A DNA stretch of 64,000 nt from Pseudomonadota bacterium (lineage in GTDB: Bacteria; Myxococcota_A; UBA796; UBA9615). The stretch lies in NCBI GenBank assembly GCA_024229515.1, contig JAAESI010000340.1, positions 28,808 to 92,807 of the forward strand, in the 5' to 3' direction. The translations under genes and the position numbers were made by a program. The notes below the pieces were generated by a model, which was given only the letters and a program-made list of their open reading frames with translations, did no database searches and had not been told where the DNA came from. Position 1 is the stretch's first letter. Every line of letters starts with the position of its first letter. This document shows positions 38,668 through 48,231 of this stretch, piece after piece.

Positions 38668-39663
38668 ATGGACGACACCCTCAGGCTGTCGCTGCTCAAG
38701 CAGATGGTCTACGCCCGGCGCTTCGAAGAGCGCTGCTACGAAGCCTACGTCGAACGCAAGATCGGTGGATTCCTGCACCTGTACCCGGGTCAGGAGGCCT
38801 GCGCCGTCGGTGTCATGACGGCCGCCCGCCCGGGGCACGACTACGTCATCACCGGCTACCGCGACCACGTGCACGCGATCGCGTGCGGCTCCGAGCCCAA
38901 GGAGGTCATGGCCGAGCTGTTCGGCAAGGCTACCGGGAGCTCCAAGGGGTTCGGCGGGTCGATGCACATCTTCGACACCGACAAGCGCTTCATGGGCGGC
39001 TACGCGATCGTGGGCGGCCCCTTCCCGCTGGCCGCCGGCATGGCCATGGCGCTCAAGCACCAGGGACGCGACGACACCATCGCCATCTGCTTCCTCGGGG
39101 ACGCCGCCAACAACCAGGGCACTTTCCACGAAACGATGAACATGGCCGCAGTCTGGGACCTGCCGGTGCTGTTCGTGTGCGAGAATAACCTGTACGGCAT
39201 CGGCACCTCCATCGAGCGCTCCACCGCCGTGCTGGACCAGTACAAGCGGGTCCAGGCCTACGACATCCCCAGCGCCGTCTGCGACGGCCAGGACATCGAG
39301 ACGGTCATCGCCGCGTCGCAGGTCGCGGTCGACCACGTGCGCAACGAGCGCAAGCCGTACTTCCTCGAGCTCAAGACCTACCGCTTCCGCGGCCACTCCA
39401 TGTCCGACGGCGGCAAGTACCGCACCAAGGAGGAGCAGGCGGAGTGGAAGAAGCGCGACCCCATCCGCATCCTCCGCGATCGCCTGACCGCGTCCGACGC
39501 CCTGACGGACCAGTCGTACAAGACGATGGACCGGGAGGTGATGCGGGAGATCGAAGAGGTCGTGGTTCCGTTCGCCGAGAACAGCCCCGAGCCGGACGTC
39601 GCCGACGTCGCCAAATACGTGCTCGCCACGGGGGACCCGTGGGTCCGCGGAGGGTCGGTCTGA
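38668..39663 (+). CDS. pdhA: Pyruvate dehydrogenase E1 component, alpha subunit
   Basis: 331 residues of the heterotetrameric E1-alpha type: YARRFEERCYEAYVERKIGGFLHLYPGQEA at the N-terminus, GGSMHIFD, the thiamine-pyrophosphate motif LGDAANNQGTFHETMN...CENN (GDA in place of the usual GDG) and RFRGHSMSD around the phosphorylation-loop region. It decarboxylates pyruvate with TPP and passes the acetyl group to E2. A branched-chain 2-oxoacid role is less likely given the sequence style. Start ATG 38668 with GAGGA nearby; a GTG at 38641 is in frame. Its stop overlaps pdhB (TGATG). Confidence 0.92.
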   Translation: MDDTLRLSLLKQMVYARRFEERCYEAYVERKIGGFLHLYPGQEACAVGVMTAARPGHDYVITGYRDHVHAIACGSEPKEVMAELFGKATGSSKGFGGSMHIFDTDKRFMGGYAIVGGPFPLAAGMAMALKHQGRDDTIAICFLGDAANNQGTFHETMNMAAVWDLPVLFVCENNLYGIGTSIERSTAVLDQYKRVQAYDIPSAVCDGQDIETVIAASQVAVDHVRNERKPYFLELKTYRFRGHSMSDGGKYRTKEEQAEWKKRDPIRILRDRLTASDALTDQSYKTMDREVMREIEEVVVPFAENSPEPDVADVAKYVLATGDPWVRGGSV

Positions 39664-40646
39664 TGCCGAGCTTGTACCTATGGGAAGCGCTCCAGCGAGC
39701 GCACGACGAAGAGCTCGCCAACGATGACGGCGTCATCATCATGGGCGAGGACGTGGGCAAGGCCGGCGGCACCTACAAGGCGACGCTCGGCCTCTGGAAC
39801 AAGTACGGCGACCAGCGCGTCATCGACACGCCGATCTCCGAGGGCTCCTTCACCGGCATCGCCGTCGGCGCCTCGTTCCTGGGGATGCGGCCGATCGTAG
39901 AGATCATGTCGGTCAACTTCGCCTGGCTGGCGATGGACCAACTGATGAACACGGCCGCCAAGGTGCGGTACATGAGCGGGGGCCAGCTGACCGCCCCGAT
40001 CGTGATGCGCAGCCCCGGCGGCACCGCTCACCAGTTGGGCGCCCAGCACAGCGCGCGCATGGAGAAGGTGTTCATGGGCATCGCCGGCCTGCGGGTCGTC
40101 ACGCCGTCCACGCCGGACCAGGCCTACGGGCTGCTCAAGTCCGCGGTGCGCTGCGGCGACCCCGTCTTCATCAACGAACACGAGCGCATGTACAACCTCC
40201 GGGGGGAGGTCCCCGACGGCGAGCACTTCCACCCCCTGGAGGGCAGCCGCCTGGCCCGCGAAGGTCGCGACGTCACGCTCTTTGGCTACAACATCTCCAC
40301 CTGGTGGTGCACCGAAGCGGCCGAGTTCCTGAGCAAGGAGCACGGGATCGAGTGCGAGGTGGTGGACCTGTTCAGCCTCAAGCCGCTGGACCGTGAGGGT
40401 ATCGCCCGGTCCGTGCGCAAGACCCATCGCGTCATCATCGCGGAGGAGGCCGAGGCCCCCGTGGGGGTCGGATCCGAGGTCATGGCGATCATCAACGAAG
40501 AGTGCTTCTGGGACCTGGACGCGGCGCCCGTGCGGGTGTCCGCGCTGGACGTGCCGGTGCCCTACAACTCAGGGCTCGAACACGCCGCGATCCCCACCGA
40601 AAAGTGGGTCATCGACGCCGTCCTCAAAATGTTCGGGAGGGCCTAG
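39663..40646 (+). CDS. pdhB: Pyruvate dehydrogenase E1 component, beta subunit
   Basis: 327 residues. IIMGEDVGKAGGTYKAT, DTPISEGSFTGIAVGASFLGMRPI, MRSPGGTAHQLGAQHSARME and the C-terminal transketolase domain (VEVVDLFSLKPLD-like segment) are all standard for E1-beta. With PdhA it forms the alpha2-beta2 E1. Translation is coupled to pdhA by a TGATG overlap; the E2-E3 fusion gene follows 3 nt after its stop. Confidence 0.93.
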   Translation: MPSLYLWEALQRAHDEELANDDGVIIMGEDVGKAGGTYKATLGLWNKYGDQRVIDTPISEGSFTGIAVGASFLGMRPIVEIMSVNFAWLAMDQLMNTAAKVRYMSGGQLTAPIVMRSPGGTAHQLGAQHSARMEKVFMGIAGLRVVTPSTPDQAYGLLKSAVRCGDPVFINEHERMYNLRGEVPDGEHFHPLEGSRLAREGRDVTLFGYNISTWWCTEAAEFLSKEHGIECEVVDLFSLKPLDREGIARSVRKTHRVIIAEEAEAPVGVGSEVMAIINEECFWDLDAAPVRVSALDVPVPYNSGLEHAAIPTEKWVIDAVLKMFGRA

Positions 40647-40649
40647 GCC

Positions 40650-43397
40650 ATGGGCAGCAAGACTCCGGTCAAGGTCCCCGCGCTGTCGGCGACCATGGAG
40701 GACGGTGTCCTCGTTTCCTACGAGATGGAGGTCGGCGCCGCGGTCGAGCGAGGGGATGTGATCGCCCTGCTGGAGACCGACAAGGCGGTGATGGACGTCG
40801 AGGTGTTCGCCGACGGGTTCCTGAGTGGGCCGTTGGTGGAGGTGGGGTCGACCGTGAGGGTCGGGTCCGCGATCGCGTACGTGGTCGAGGATGAGGCGGA
40901 CGTCGAAGGCGGGATTGCGGAGGTTGAGGATCAGCCGGTCCCGGACAGGGCGGAGGAGGCTTCGAGGACTGACGCGGAAGAGCGAAAACGCGGAAGAGCG
41001 GAACGTTCTTTGGCGCCTTCGGCGCAGGGGGCGGCGGCGCAGCACGGGCTTTTGCGGGGAGCGGCGCCGGCGCCTCGGCCGAGTGGCGGGGTGGCGAGTC
41101 CGCTGGCGCGGACGATCGCGGGAGGGCTTGGGATTGATTTGAACACCGTGACCGGCACGGGCCCGGGAGGGGCGCGGATCGGGATCGATGTGTTGGGGGC
41201 GCCTCCGGCGGCCCCGGCCGCGGGACCGATGCAGGCGGCGCCGATCCAGGTGCCCGGCGCGCCCCGGAAGATGACGCCGATCGAGGCCGCGACGGCCGCG
41301 TCCATGGCCGCCACGGCGGTGATGCCGCTGTTCCGGGTGACCGTGAAGGCGCGGTTCGATGTGCTCAAGCGCGCCTCCAAAGCGTCCGGGATCTCCGCGA
41401 CCGTGGCGATGGCCCGGGCGTGTGCGCTCGCCATGGCCGACCACCCCAAGGTCAACGCCGCCTGGTCCGGCCCCAAGGAGATCACCGACCGGGACTTCGT
41501 CGACGTCGGCATCGCCGTCGCGGCGGCCGGGGGCCTCGTCGTGCCGATCCTGCGGGACGTCGCCAACACGCCCCTGGCGGACCTGACCGCCAGCTGGAAG
41601 GACCTCGTGGGACGCGCCCGGAACCGGCGCCTCACGCCGGCCGACTGGGAGCACCCGACCTTCACCGTGTCCAACATGGGCATGCTCGGCGTCGAGCACT
41701 TCGACGCGATCCCGACGGCCGGCACCTCGGCGATCCTCGCGATCTCCACCGCCGACGCCGACGGCCGCGTGCCGCTCTGCCTCACCGCCGACCACCGGGT
41801 CGTCAACGGCGCCGACTCGGCCGCCTACCTGAACACCCTCAAGGGGCTGATCGAGGCCCCGGGAGACTGGCTCGCCCCCAGCGGACCCGCCATCCCCGAA
41901 GGCGACTGGGACTACGACGTCGTCGTGGTCGGCGGAGGCCCCGGCGGCGAGGACTGCGCCCGCGATCTGTCGCAGCACGGACTCAAGGTCGCGCTCGTCA
42001 ACGACACCCCCCTGCCCGGCGGCGAATGCCTCTGGCGCGGGTGCATTCCGAGCAAGGCCTGGCGCATCGCCGCCGACCGCCTCCGCGACCGCGCCGACGA
42101 CGCCCGCCTGGGCGTGACCGGCACCACAGGGGGAACGCTGGACTGGTCCGCATTGGAGACCGAGCGGCGGGCCATCCTGGAGCAGCGGGGAGCGCTCGCG
42201 CTGCAGACCGACAAGGCGGTGAAGATCAGCTGGATCCACGGCCGCGGCACGTTCGTCGGCGAACACACCCTGCAGGTCGACCCGTCGGGCAACTCGGACG
42301 ACCCCCACGCCCGCGGCGGCGACGGAGACGGCGCGGGCGCCACCCAGATCAGCTTCGGCTGCGCGGTCGTGGCCACCGGTGCGCCCCCGTGGACACCGCC
42401 CATCCCGGGCGCCCGCGAGGCGGTCGCCCGGGGCGATGCCCTCACCTCCGACACCGTCTGGGGCCTGTCCGAACGACCCGACTCCATCGTCGTCATCGGA
42501 TGCGGCGCGATCGGCGCCGAGATGGCGCAGATGTTCGGCGACTTCGGGGCGCAGGTCACCGTGTTGGAGGCCCAGGAGCGGATCCTCGCGGAGGTCGAGC
42601 CGGAGGTCGCCAGGCTGCTCGCCGCGGCCATGGGCGAGGACGCCAACCTGAGCGTGCACACCTCGGTCCGCATCGGCGACGTGAGCGGCTCCGCCGGCTC
42701 GATGTCCGTCACCTGGACGGACGCCGACGGAAACGACCAGACCACCGCCTGCGACCGCGTGCTCGTCGCCACGGGCAAGCGCCCCGTGACCGACGACCTC
42801 GGCCTGGACGCCGTCGGCGCCAAGGTCGGCGAGCGCGGCGCCATCGAGGTGGACCTGCGCTGCCGCACCGCCGCCCCCCACGTGTTCGCCGTCGGCGACG
42901 TCGTCGGCGGGCTGATGCTCGCGCACACCGCCGGCCAGCAGGGCCGGGTCGCCGCGGCGACGATCCTCGGTGAGGACTTCAAGTACGACGAGGCCAAGGA
43001 CTGCGGCGTGATCTTCACCCGCCCGCAGGCCGCGTTCGTCGGCCTCTCGCTGGATCAGGCCAAGGAAGCCGGCCTCGACGCCGCCGAGATCAAGGTCCCC
43101 CTGAAGCTGGACGCGCAGGCGCGCATCCACGGGGAGGAGCACGGGATCGTGAAGCTCGTGGCCGACAAGGGGAGCCGCCGCATCGTGGGCGTGCACCTGC
43201 TCGCCGACCACGCCTCGGACCTCGTCGGGGAGGGCGTGATGATGGTCTCGGCGGACCTGACCCTGGAGCAGGTGGGCCGCGCGATCCACCCCCACCCGAC
43301 CACCACGGAACTGTACGGCGACCTCGCCCGACGGCTGCTCGCCCGCCTCAACCGGGCGGGCCGCAAGCGCACGAAGAAAACGAAGAAGCGCGCGTGA
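40650..43397 (+). CDS. Dihydrolipoamide acetyltransferase-dihydrolipoamide dehydrogenase fusion (E2-E3)
   Basis: 915 residues holding two full enzymes. A lipoyl domain (1-80, Lys45 in ETDKA) is followed by a flexible linker, a peripheral-subunit-binding domain (about 148-185, SPLARTIA...GTGPGG) and the acetyltransferase domain (about 205-415). The active-site motif is DHRVVNG with His382; Asn386 replaces the usual Asp. From about 425 it is dihydrolipoamide dehydrogenase: FAD site VVVGGGPGGEDCA, redox Cys460/Cys465 in GGECLWRGCIPSK, NAD site VVIGCGAIGAEMA and the C-terminal HPHPTTTE (His880/His882). The C-terminus is Lys/Arg-rich. I see no stop or frameshift between the halves. The first linker (about 40890-41190) carries a short DNA repeat. 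Confidence 0.9.
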   Translation: MGSKTPVKVPALSATMEDGVLVSYEMEVGAAVERGDVIALLETDKAVMDVEVFADGFLSGPLVEVGSTVRVGSAIAYVVEDEADVEGGIAEVEDQPVPDRAEEASRTDAEERKRGRAERSLAPSAQGAAAQHGLLRGAAPAPRPSGGVASPLARTIAGGLGIDLNTVTGTGPGGARIGIDVLGAPPAAPAAGPMQAAPIQVPGAPRKMTPIEAATAASMAATAVMPLFRVTVKARFDVLKRASKASGISATVAMARACALAMADHPKVNAAWSGPKEITDRDFVDVGIAVAAAGGLVVPILRDVANTPLADLTASWKDLVGRARNRRLTPADWEHPTFTVSNMGMLGVEHFDAIPTAGTSAILAISTADADGRVPLCLTADHRVVNGADSAAYLNTLKGLIEAPGDWLAPSGPAIPEGDWDYDVVVVGGGPGGEDCARDLSQHGLKVALVNDTPLPGGECLWRGCIPSKAWRIAADRLRDRADDARLGVTGTTGGTLDWSALETERRAILEQRGALALQTDKAVKISWIHGRGTFVGEHTLQVDPSGNSDDPHARGGDGDGAGATQISFGCAVVATGAPPWTPPIPGAREAVARGDALTSDTVWGLSERPDSIVVIGCGAIGAEMAQMFGDFGAQVTVLEAQERILAEVEPEVARLLAAAMGEDANLSVHTSVRIGDVSGSAGSMSVTWTDADGNDQTTACDRVLVATGKRPVTDDLGLDAVGAKVGERGAIEVDLRCRTAAPHVFAVGDVVGGLMLAHTAGQQGRVAAATILGEDFKYDEAKDCGVIFTRPQAAFVGLSLDQAKEAGLDAAEIKVPLKLDAQARIHGEEHGIVKLVADKGSRRIVGVHLLADHASDLVGEGVMMVSADLTLEQVGRAIHPHPTTTELYGDLARRLLARLNRAGRKRTKKTKKRA
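40972..41000 (+). repeat. Direct repeat ACGCGGAAGAGCG x2 inside E2 linker
   Basis: Two exact 13-bp copies (40972-40984 and 40988-41000), 16 bp apart, coding part of the hydrophilic linker (about residues 108-117). A related GCGGAA motif occurs in the trpC-trpF linker near 33674-33700. Confidence 0.65.
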
Positions 43398-43399
43398 TC

Positions 43400-43405
43400 T
43401 AAACT
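43400..43405 (+). promoter_or_regulatory. -10-like hexamer TAAACT, leaderless-type
   Basis: TAAACT overlaps the end of the E2-E3 gene's stop region and lies 7 nt before ATG 43413. Confidence 0.45.
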
Positions 43406-43412
43406 CCGGGCA

Positions 43413-44921
43413 ATGCGCTCCCCCGTCCTGCTCGCGTGCCTCGCGCTCGTCGCTTCTGCCTGCACTCCGGAGGAGGCGTTCGAGACGCCTCTGTCCATCC
43501 TCGTGGACGAGAACCAGGACCCGTTCGGGAGCGCCACGTCCATCGACGTGCAGGTCTTCTACGCCGACGGCAGCGACCCCGTCCGCGGAGACATCGATCC
43601 CCTGACCGGAGAGCACCGCCTCGAGGGGCTGCGCGAGGGCACCGGCGTGATCGTCGACATCATCGCCCGCGACGCCGGCGGCAGCCCCGTCGCCATGGGC
43701 CGCTCGCAGCCGTTCGACGTCGGCCCCGCGGGCGACGAAGCGAGCGTCTTCGTCGGCGAGGTCGACTCCCTCGCCCGTGTGCCCGAGGGGCTCGTCGCGT
43801 CTCGGGCGTGGGCTCAGGGCGCCTACACCCCCGGCGGGCGGGTGGTCGTCGTGGGCGGCGGCGACAACGAAGAGAGCCCGGTCGAGGACCTGGAGTTCGT
43901 CGGCTGGGACGTGATGGCCCCGCTGCACGGCGTCGAAGGCGCCGCCTTCCCCCGGATGGGTCACCAGATCACCCACGTACCTGCGGCCCTGGGAGGTCCT
44001 TTCGCGGGGCAGGTGCTGTCGTTCGGAGGCGCCGACGGCGGGGGCCAGGACACCCTCGAAGGGGCCTGGCAGCTCGCCGATGACACCATCGCCTCGATCG
44101 ACCCGGTCGGCGGAGGCCTCAATGACGGCGTGGGCACCCTGGACGTGCCGATGGCGCTGTTCGAGCTGGCCTGGACCGAGGATGACCGCATCGCGCTGAT
44201 CGGCGGCTACACGCCGACGGGCCAGTACCAGGAGGCGATCCGGCTGATCGACCCGACCGATCTGGACGAGCAGGCGATCGGGCCCGCGATCGAGACGCGG
44301 GAGCAGCACCGCGTCTCTGAGCTGTCGGTCGCCGGCAACCGCCTGCTCCTCATCAGCGGCGGTACGACCGCCGCCACCGGCCCCAAGGACAGCCTCGATC
44401 TGTGGGAGCTGGACCCCGAGGTGCCGGTCGACGAGCTCGACGGCATCGTCATGACCGAGCCCCGGCTCCGCCACACCTCGACGGCGATGAGCACCGGCCG
44501 CGTGCTGCTCGCGGGCGGCTCCATCGGCGACCCCGGCGAGAACTTCTCCGAGTACGACCGCGGCATCTCGACCAACAGCGCCGACGTCTTCGACCCGGTG
44601 TTCCGCTCCATCACGCCCACGGGCACCCCGATGGTGCTCCCCCGCCAGCGGCACGTGGCCGCCCCCATCGCGGACGATCTGGTGCTGGTCTGCGGCGGGG
44701 AGGACTCCGAGGGCAACGCCCTGCGCAGCTGCGAGATCTACGACGACTCCGGCCTGGGCAGCTGGAGGCCGTTCACCGGCGGCGCGATGTCGCCCGGCGG
44801 CCCCGGCGTCACGGCGGTCCCCTTCCCCGACGGTCGCGTGCTGTTCCTCGGCGGCGCCGGCACCGGCGGCCCCGACGACTCGGTGTACCTCTATACACCG
44901 ACCACGCTCGGATCCCCGTGA
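43413..44921 (+). CDS. Lipoprotein with Kelch-like beta-propeller repeats
   Basis: 502 residues. Lipobox LVASAC near residue 17. The first ~130 residues form a beta-sandwich-like part. The rest has about six repeats ending in Gly-Gly strands (GGRVVVVGGGDN, GQVLSFGGADGG, RIALIGGYTPTG, LLLISGGTTAA, RVLLAGGSIGD, LVLVCGGEDSEG, RVLFLGGAGTGG), as in Kelch/galactose-oxidase propellers. No catalytic Cys-Tyr set of galactose oxidase can be assigned. It is probably a surface binding protein. It lies 4 nt before the second kinase-ATPase gene and may share its transcript. Confidence 0.75.
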   Translation: MRSPVLLACLALVASACTPEEAFETPLSILVDENQDPFGSATSIDVQVFYADGSDPVRGDIDPLTGEHRLEGLREGTGVIVDIIARDAGGSPVAMGRSQPFDVGPAGDEASVFVGEVDSLARVPEGLVASRAWAQGAYTPGGRVVVVGGGDNEESPVEDLEFVGWDVMAPLHGVEGAAFPRMGHQITHVPAALGGPFAGQVLSFGGADGGGQDTLEGAWQLADDTIASIDPVGGGLNDGVGTLDVPMALFELAWTEDDRIALIGGYTPTGQYQEAIRLIDPTDLDEQAIGPAIETREQHRVSELSVAGNRLLLISGGTTAATGPKDSLDLWELDPEVPVDELDGIVMTEPRLRHTSTAMSTGRVLLAGGSIGDPGENFSEYDRGISTNSADVFDPVFRSITPTGTPMVLPRQRHVAAPIADDLVLVCGGEDSEGNALRSCEIYDDSGLGSWRPFTGGAMSPGGPGVTAVPFPDGRVLFLGGAGTGGPDDSVYLYTPTTLGSP

Positions 44922-44925
44922 TTCG

Positions 44926-47900
44926 GTGATCGCCGACACGCTTCGCTGCGGTCCCTTCGCCCTCGCCGAGGTCATCGGCTGCGGCGGCTTCGCAGAGGTC
45001 TGGAGCGGCGTGCACGTCACCCGCAACGTGCCGGTGGCGGTCAAGATCATCACCGCCGAACGGCTGCGCGCCCCCCGCGCCAAGGCGTCGCTGGCCAACG
45101 AAGTCCGAGCCGTCGCCGGGTTGCGCCACCCGGGCATCGTCGAGGTCTTCGACTTCGGCGCGGTGGACGAAGGCCTGCAGAGTGCGAGCCTGGGGCGGCT
45201 CCGCGAAGGCTCGCCCTACCTCGTCATGGAGCGCGTCAGCGGGGGCACCCTGTCGCCCACGTCCGTGCGTTCCTGGCCGGAGCTGCGCGACGCGGTCGAC
45301 CAGATCCTCAAGGCCCTCGCCCACGCTCACGCCCGCGGGGTGGTGCACCGTGATCTGAAGCCCGGGAACGTGCTCCTGGCCAGCGACCACGACCTCCACC
45401 CGGGCCTGCGGCTGACCGACTGGGGCATCGCCCACGCCGTCGACAGCGACCTCGAGCAGCCGTCCACGGGCGAGGCGCTGGGCACGATCCGCTACATGGC
45501 CCCCGAGCTGGTGCGGGGGGACGTGCGCGACCACGGCCCCTGGACCGATCTGTACGGACTCGGCTGCCTCATCTGGCGGCTGACGGCGGGCTCCGTGCCG
45601 TTCGACGCGACCACCCCCACCGCCATCGCGCAGGCCCAACTGCATGCCCCGGTGCCCCCGCTGGAGCCGGTCTTCGACGTGCCCGACGGCCTCGACGCGC
45701 TGGTCCGCAAGCTGCTCGCCAAGGACCCCGCGGACCGCTACCAGCGGGCCGGGGACGCCCTCCGGGCGCTGAAGTCCCTCCCCACGCCCGCGGACGCAAC
45801 CGAGGCGGCTCCCACCGCCGTTGTCCCCGTCGACTGGCGGCCCGACCCCGAGAGCCAGAGCGCGCAGACCCTGGAGGGGGCCGGCCTGGGCCTGTTCGGC
45901 GTACGCCGGGTGCCAGTGGTGGGCCGCGACGGCGAACGGGACGCGATCTGGGACGAGCTTCGGGCCGCGGCCGAGACAGAGGAGCCTCGGGCGGTCCTGC
46001 TGGAGGGCGAACCCGGGATGGGGACCTCCCGCCTCGCGGCCTGGATCTGCCACCACGCCAACGAGGTGGGGGCCGCCGACGCCGTGACCGCGGAGCACGC
46101 CGCCTCCGACAGCCCCTACGTCGGCCTCCCCCCGATGCTCGCGCGCCGGTTCCGCACAGCGGGGATGACCCGGCCCGAGGTGCTCGAACGGGTCCGCTCC
46201 CGCATGGAGCGGCAGGGGGTGCAGGACGAGTGGGAGTGGATCGGCATGACCGAGCTGATCCGCCCTGCGACCCCCGACGAGGTCCGCGCCGGCGCCCCCG
46301 TCGTGCGGTTCGCCACCGCGTCCGAGCGCCACTCCCTGATCCGCCGCCAGCTCGTCCGCGAGGCCGTCGATCGACCGCTGATCGTCTGGCTGGACGACGT
46401 CCACGACTCCCCCGACAGCATCGCCTTCGTCCGCCACGTGCTCGAGGTCGGGGGCCCCGCGCGCCTGCTCCTGCTGCTGACGGCCAAACCCCGGGGACCT
46501 GGCTCCCTGGCGCGATTGACCGAGGCCGGCGACGCGCTCCACCTGCCGCTGGGGCCGCTGGAGGAGCGCCACCAGAGGCGCCTCGTGGAGGAGCTGCTGG
46601 GCCTCACCCCCTACCTCGCGCGGCAGATCGAGGACCGCACCGCCGGCACCCCCCTGTTCGCCGTGCAGCTCGTGGCCGACCTCGTGACCCGCGGCGTGCT
46701 CGCCCCCGGCGTGGGCGGCTTCGAGCTCGCCGCGGGGGCCGACCTCGACCTCCCCGGCGATGTGCACACCCTGCTGCAGCAGCGGCTCGACCGGATCTTC
46801 GCGGACCAGGCGGAGCCAGCCCGGCTCGCCCTGCAGACGGCGGCGGTCCTGGGGCGGAACGCCGACCGTCGGGAGTGGGATCACGCCTGCGACGCCGCCG
46901 GCTTCGCCCTCCCCCACCGCCTCCTGGATGTACTCCAGGAGCACCGGCTGTTCGAGCGCACGCGCAGCGGGTGGCGGTTCCCATACCGCTCGGTGCACGA
47001 GAGCGTGCTCCGAAACACGGAGCAGCGAGGCTCGCTCCCGGACCTCCACCGTCTGTGCGCTCAGACCCTCAGCGAAGTCGCGCGCGCCGGGCTCCCGGGC
47101 CTCGCCGGGCGGGTCGCCCACCACCTGGAAGCGGCCGGCGATCTGGGGGAGGCGATCCCCTCGTTCCTCGCCGCCGCGGAGGAGCACCGGGAACGCGGTC
47201 GTCCCGCCGCCGCGCGGGCGCTCCTGGACCGCGTCGATCGCGCCCTCACGGAGTTGCACGCCGGGGGCGATGATCCCCGCCGCGCCGAGGTCGAGATCCT
47301 CCACGCCCGCATCGCCGGTCACCTGACCGACTTCGGCGAGGTCTGCCGACGGGCCCGCCCCGTGGTGGAGCGGGCGCGACGGTTGGGGTGGCACGAGCTG
47401 CTCCCCGAGGCGCTCCGCACCCTCGCCTTCGGGCTCTGGCAGCTCGGCGAGCGGGAGCGGGCCGAGGCGCTGTACGCCGAAGCGCTCCCCAAGTTCCTGT
47501 CCCTGCAACGCGGCACGGGGGTGGGCCGCTGCAACCTCGGGCTGGGCATCGCGGCCGCCCACCGGGGCGACACGGAGACCGCTGAGGAGATGTTCACGGC
47601 GGGGCTGGAGGCGTTCGAGCAGGCCGACGATCCGCGGGGCCTCGCCGACGCGTACGGGTGGCTCGGCATCCTCGCCAACCGCCGGGGGGACCGGGGTCGC
47701 GCCTTGAACTGGTACCAGCGGGCGCTGCCCGCGGCCGAGCGCGTGGGCCACCGCCTGGGCGTGGCAATGATCCGCAACTCCCTGGCCGTCGTGGCCCGGC
47801 AGGAAGAGCGGCTCCACGACGCCGAGGACGGCTTCCGCCGCAGCGTGCAGTTGGCCGAGGCGATCGGCAGCGGGGAGGCGGTCTGGCCGCGCATCAACCT

Positions 47901-48231
47901 GGCGCTGGTGCTGATGACCCGGCGGGCCTTCGGGGAGGCCAACTCGTGCCTCGATCGCACCTTGTCGGAGCTGGAAGGGCGGGGACGGGGCGAGCTCGTC
48001 GGCCTCGTCCGGGTGGCCTTGGCAGCGTGCTCCGCCGCGGCCGGGGACTGGGCCCGCTTCGACGGCCACATCGCCGAAGCGTCACCGCTGCTGGACGGGG
48101 ACGCGACCCTGGTCGCAGCCGATCTCAGTGAGGTCGCCGGGGTCGCCTCGACGCTCGCGGTGGCGGCAGGGTTCGAAGCCCGCGCCCAGGCAGTGCTCGG
48201 TCTGCTGCCTGCACGCGACGCGGAGGCTTGA
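44926..48231 (+). CDS. Ser/Thr kinase-ATPase-TPR protein, paralogue with degenerate P-loop
   Basis: 1101 residues, same plan as 1259-4846. Kinase domain: GCGGFAEVW loop, VAVK lysine (Lys40), VVHRDLKPGN, then DWG (LTDWGIAH) where DFG is expected, and APELVRG. The linker ends in the paralogue-defining block GAGLGLFG...VPVVGR. The ATPase domain has GEPGMGTSRLA (about 361-369), so the Walker A lysine is a threonine; the first paralogue has GPAGTGKT. The C-terminal half is TPR-like, with repeats such as AEALYAEALPKFLSLQRG and ALNWYQRALPAAERVG. The kinase may be active, but the ATPase domain may only bind nucleotide weakly or serve as a switch. GTG start; it converges with the next gene on TGATCA. 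Confidence 0.83.
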   Translation: MIADTLRCGPFALAEVIGCGGFAEVWSGVHVTRNVPVAVKIITAERLRAPRAKASLANEVRAVAGLRHPGIVEVFDFGAVDEGLQSASLGRLREGSPYLVMERVSGGTLSPTSVRSWPELRDAVDQILKALAHAHARGVVHRDLKPGNVLLASDHDLHPGLRLTDWGIAHAVDSDLEQPSTGEALGTIRYMAPELVRGDVRDHGPWTDLYGLGCLIWRLTAGSVPFDATTPTAIAQAQLHAPVPPLEPVFDVPDGLDALVRKLLAKDPADRYQRAGDALRALKSLPTPADATEAAPTAVVPVDWRPDPESQSAQTLEGAGLGLFGVRRVPVVGRDGERDAIWDELRAAAETEEPRAVLLEGEPGMGTSRLAAWICHHANEVGAADAVTAEHAASDSPYVGLPPMLARRFRTAGMTRPEVLERVRSRMERQGVQDEWEWIGMTELIRPATPDEVRAGAPVVRFATASERHSLIRRQLVREAVDRPLIVWLDDVHDSPDSIAFVRHVLEVGGPARLLLLLTAKPRGPGSLARLTEAGDALHLPLGPLEERHQRRLVEELLGLTPYLARQIEDRTAGTPLFAVQLVADLVTRGVLAPGVGGFELAAGADLDLPGDVHTLLQQRLDRIFADQAEPARLALQTAAVLGRNADRREWDHACDAAGFALPHRLLDVLQEHRLFERTRSGWRFPYRSVHESVLRNTEQRGSLPDLHRLCAQTLSEVARAGLPGLAGRVAHHLEAAGDLGEAIPSFLAAAEEHRERGRPAAARALLDRVDRALTELHAGGDDPRRAEVEILHARIAGHLTDFGEVCRRARPVVERARRLGWHELLPEALRTLAFGLWQLGERERAEALYAEALPKFLSLQRGTGVGRCNLGLGIAAAHRGDTETAEEMFTAGLEAFEQADDPRGLADAYGWLGILANRRGDRGRALNWYQRALPAAERVGHRLGVAMIRNSLAVVARQEERLHDAEDGFRRSVQLAEAIGSGEAVWPRINLALVLMTRRAFGEANSCLDRTLSELEGRGRGELVGLVRVALAACSAAAGDWARFDGHIAEASPLLDGDATLVAADLSEVAGVASTLAVAAGFEARAQAVLGLLPARDAEA

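Noticed and set aside
40569..45137. A minus-strand open frame of about 1500 codons opposite the pdh operon
   Set aside because: Antisense to the well-supported E2-E3 and Kelch-like genes; composition is that of a shadow frame.
44809..48069. A minus-strand frame of about 1080 codons opposite the second kinase-ATPase gene
   Set aside because: It mirrors the kinase gene and has no recognisable motif.
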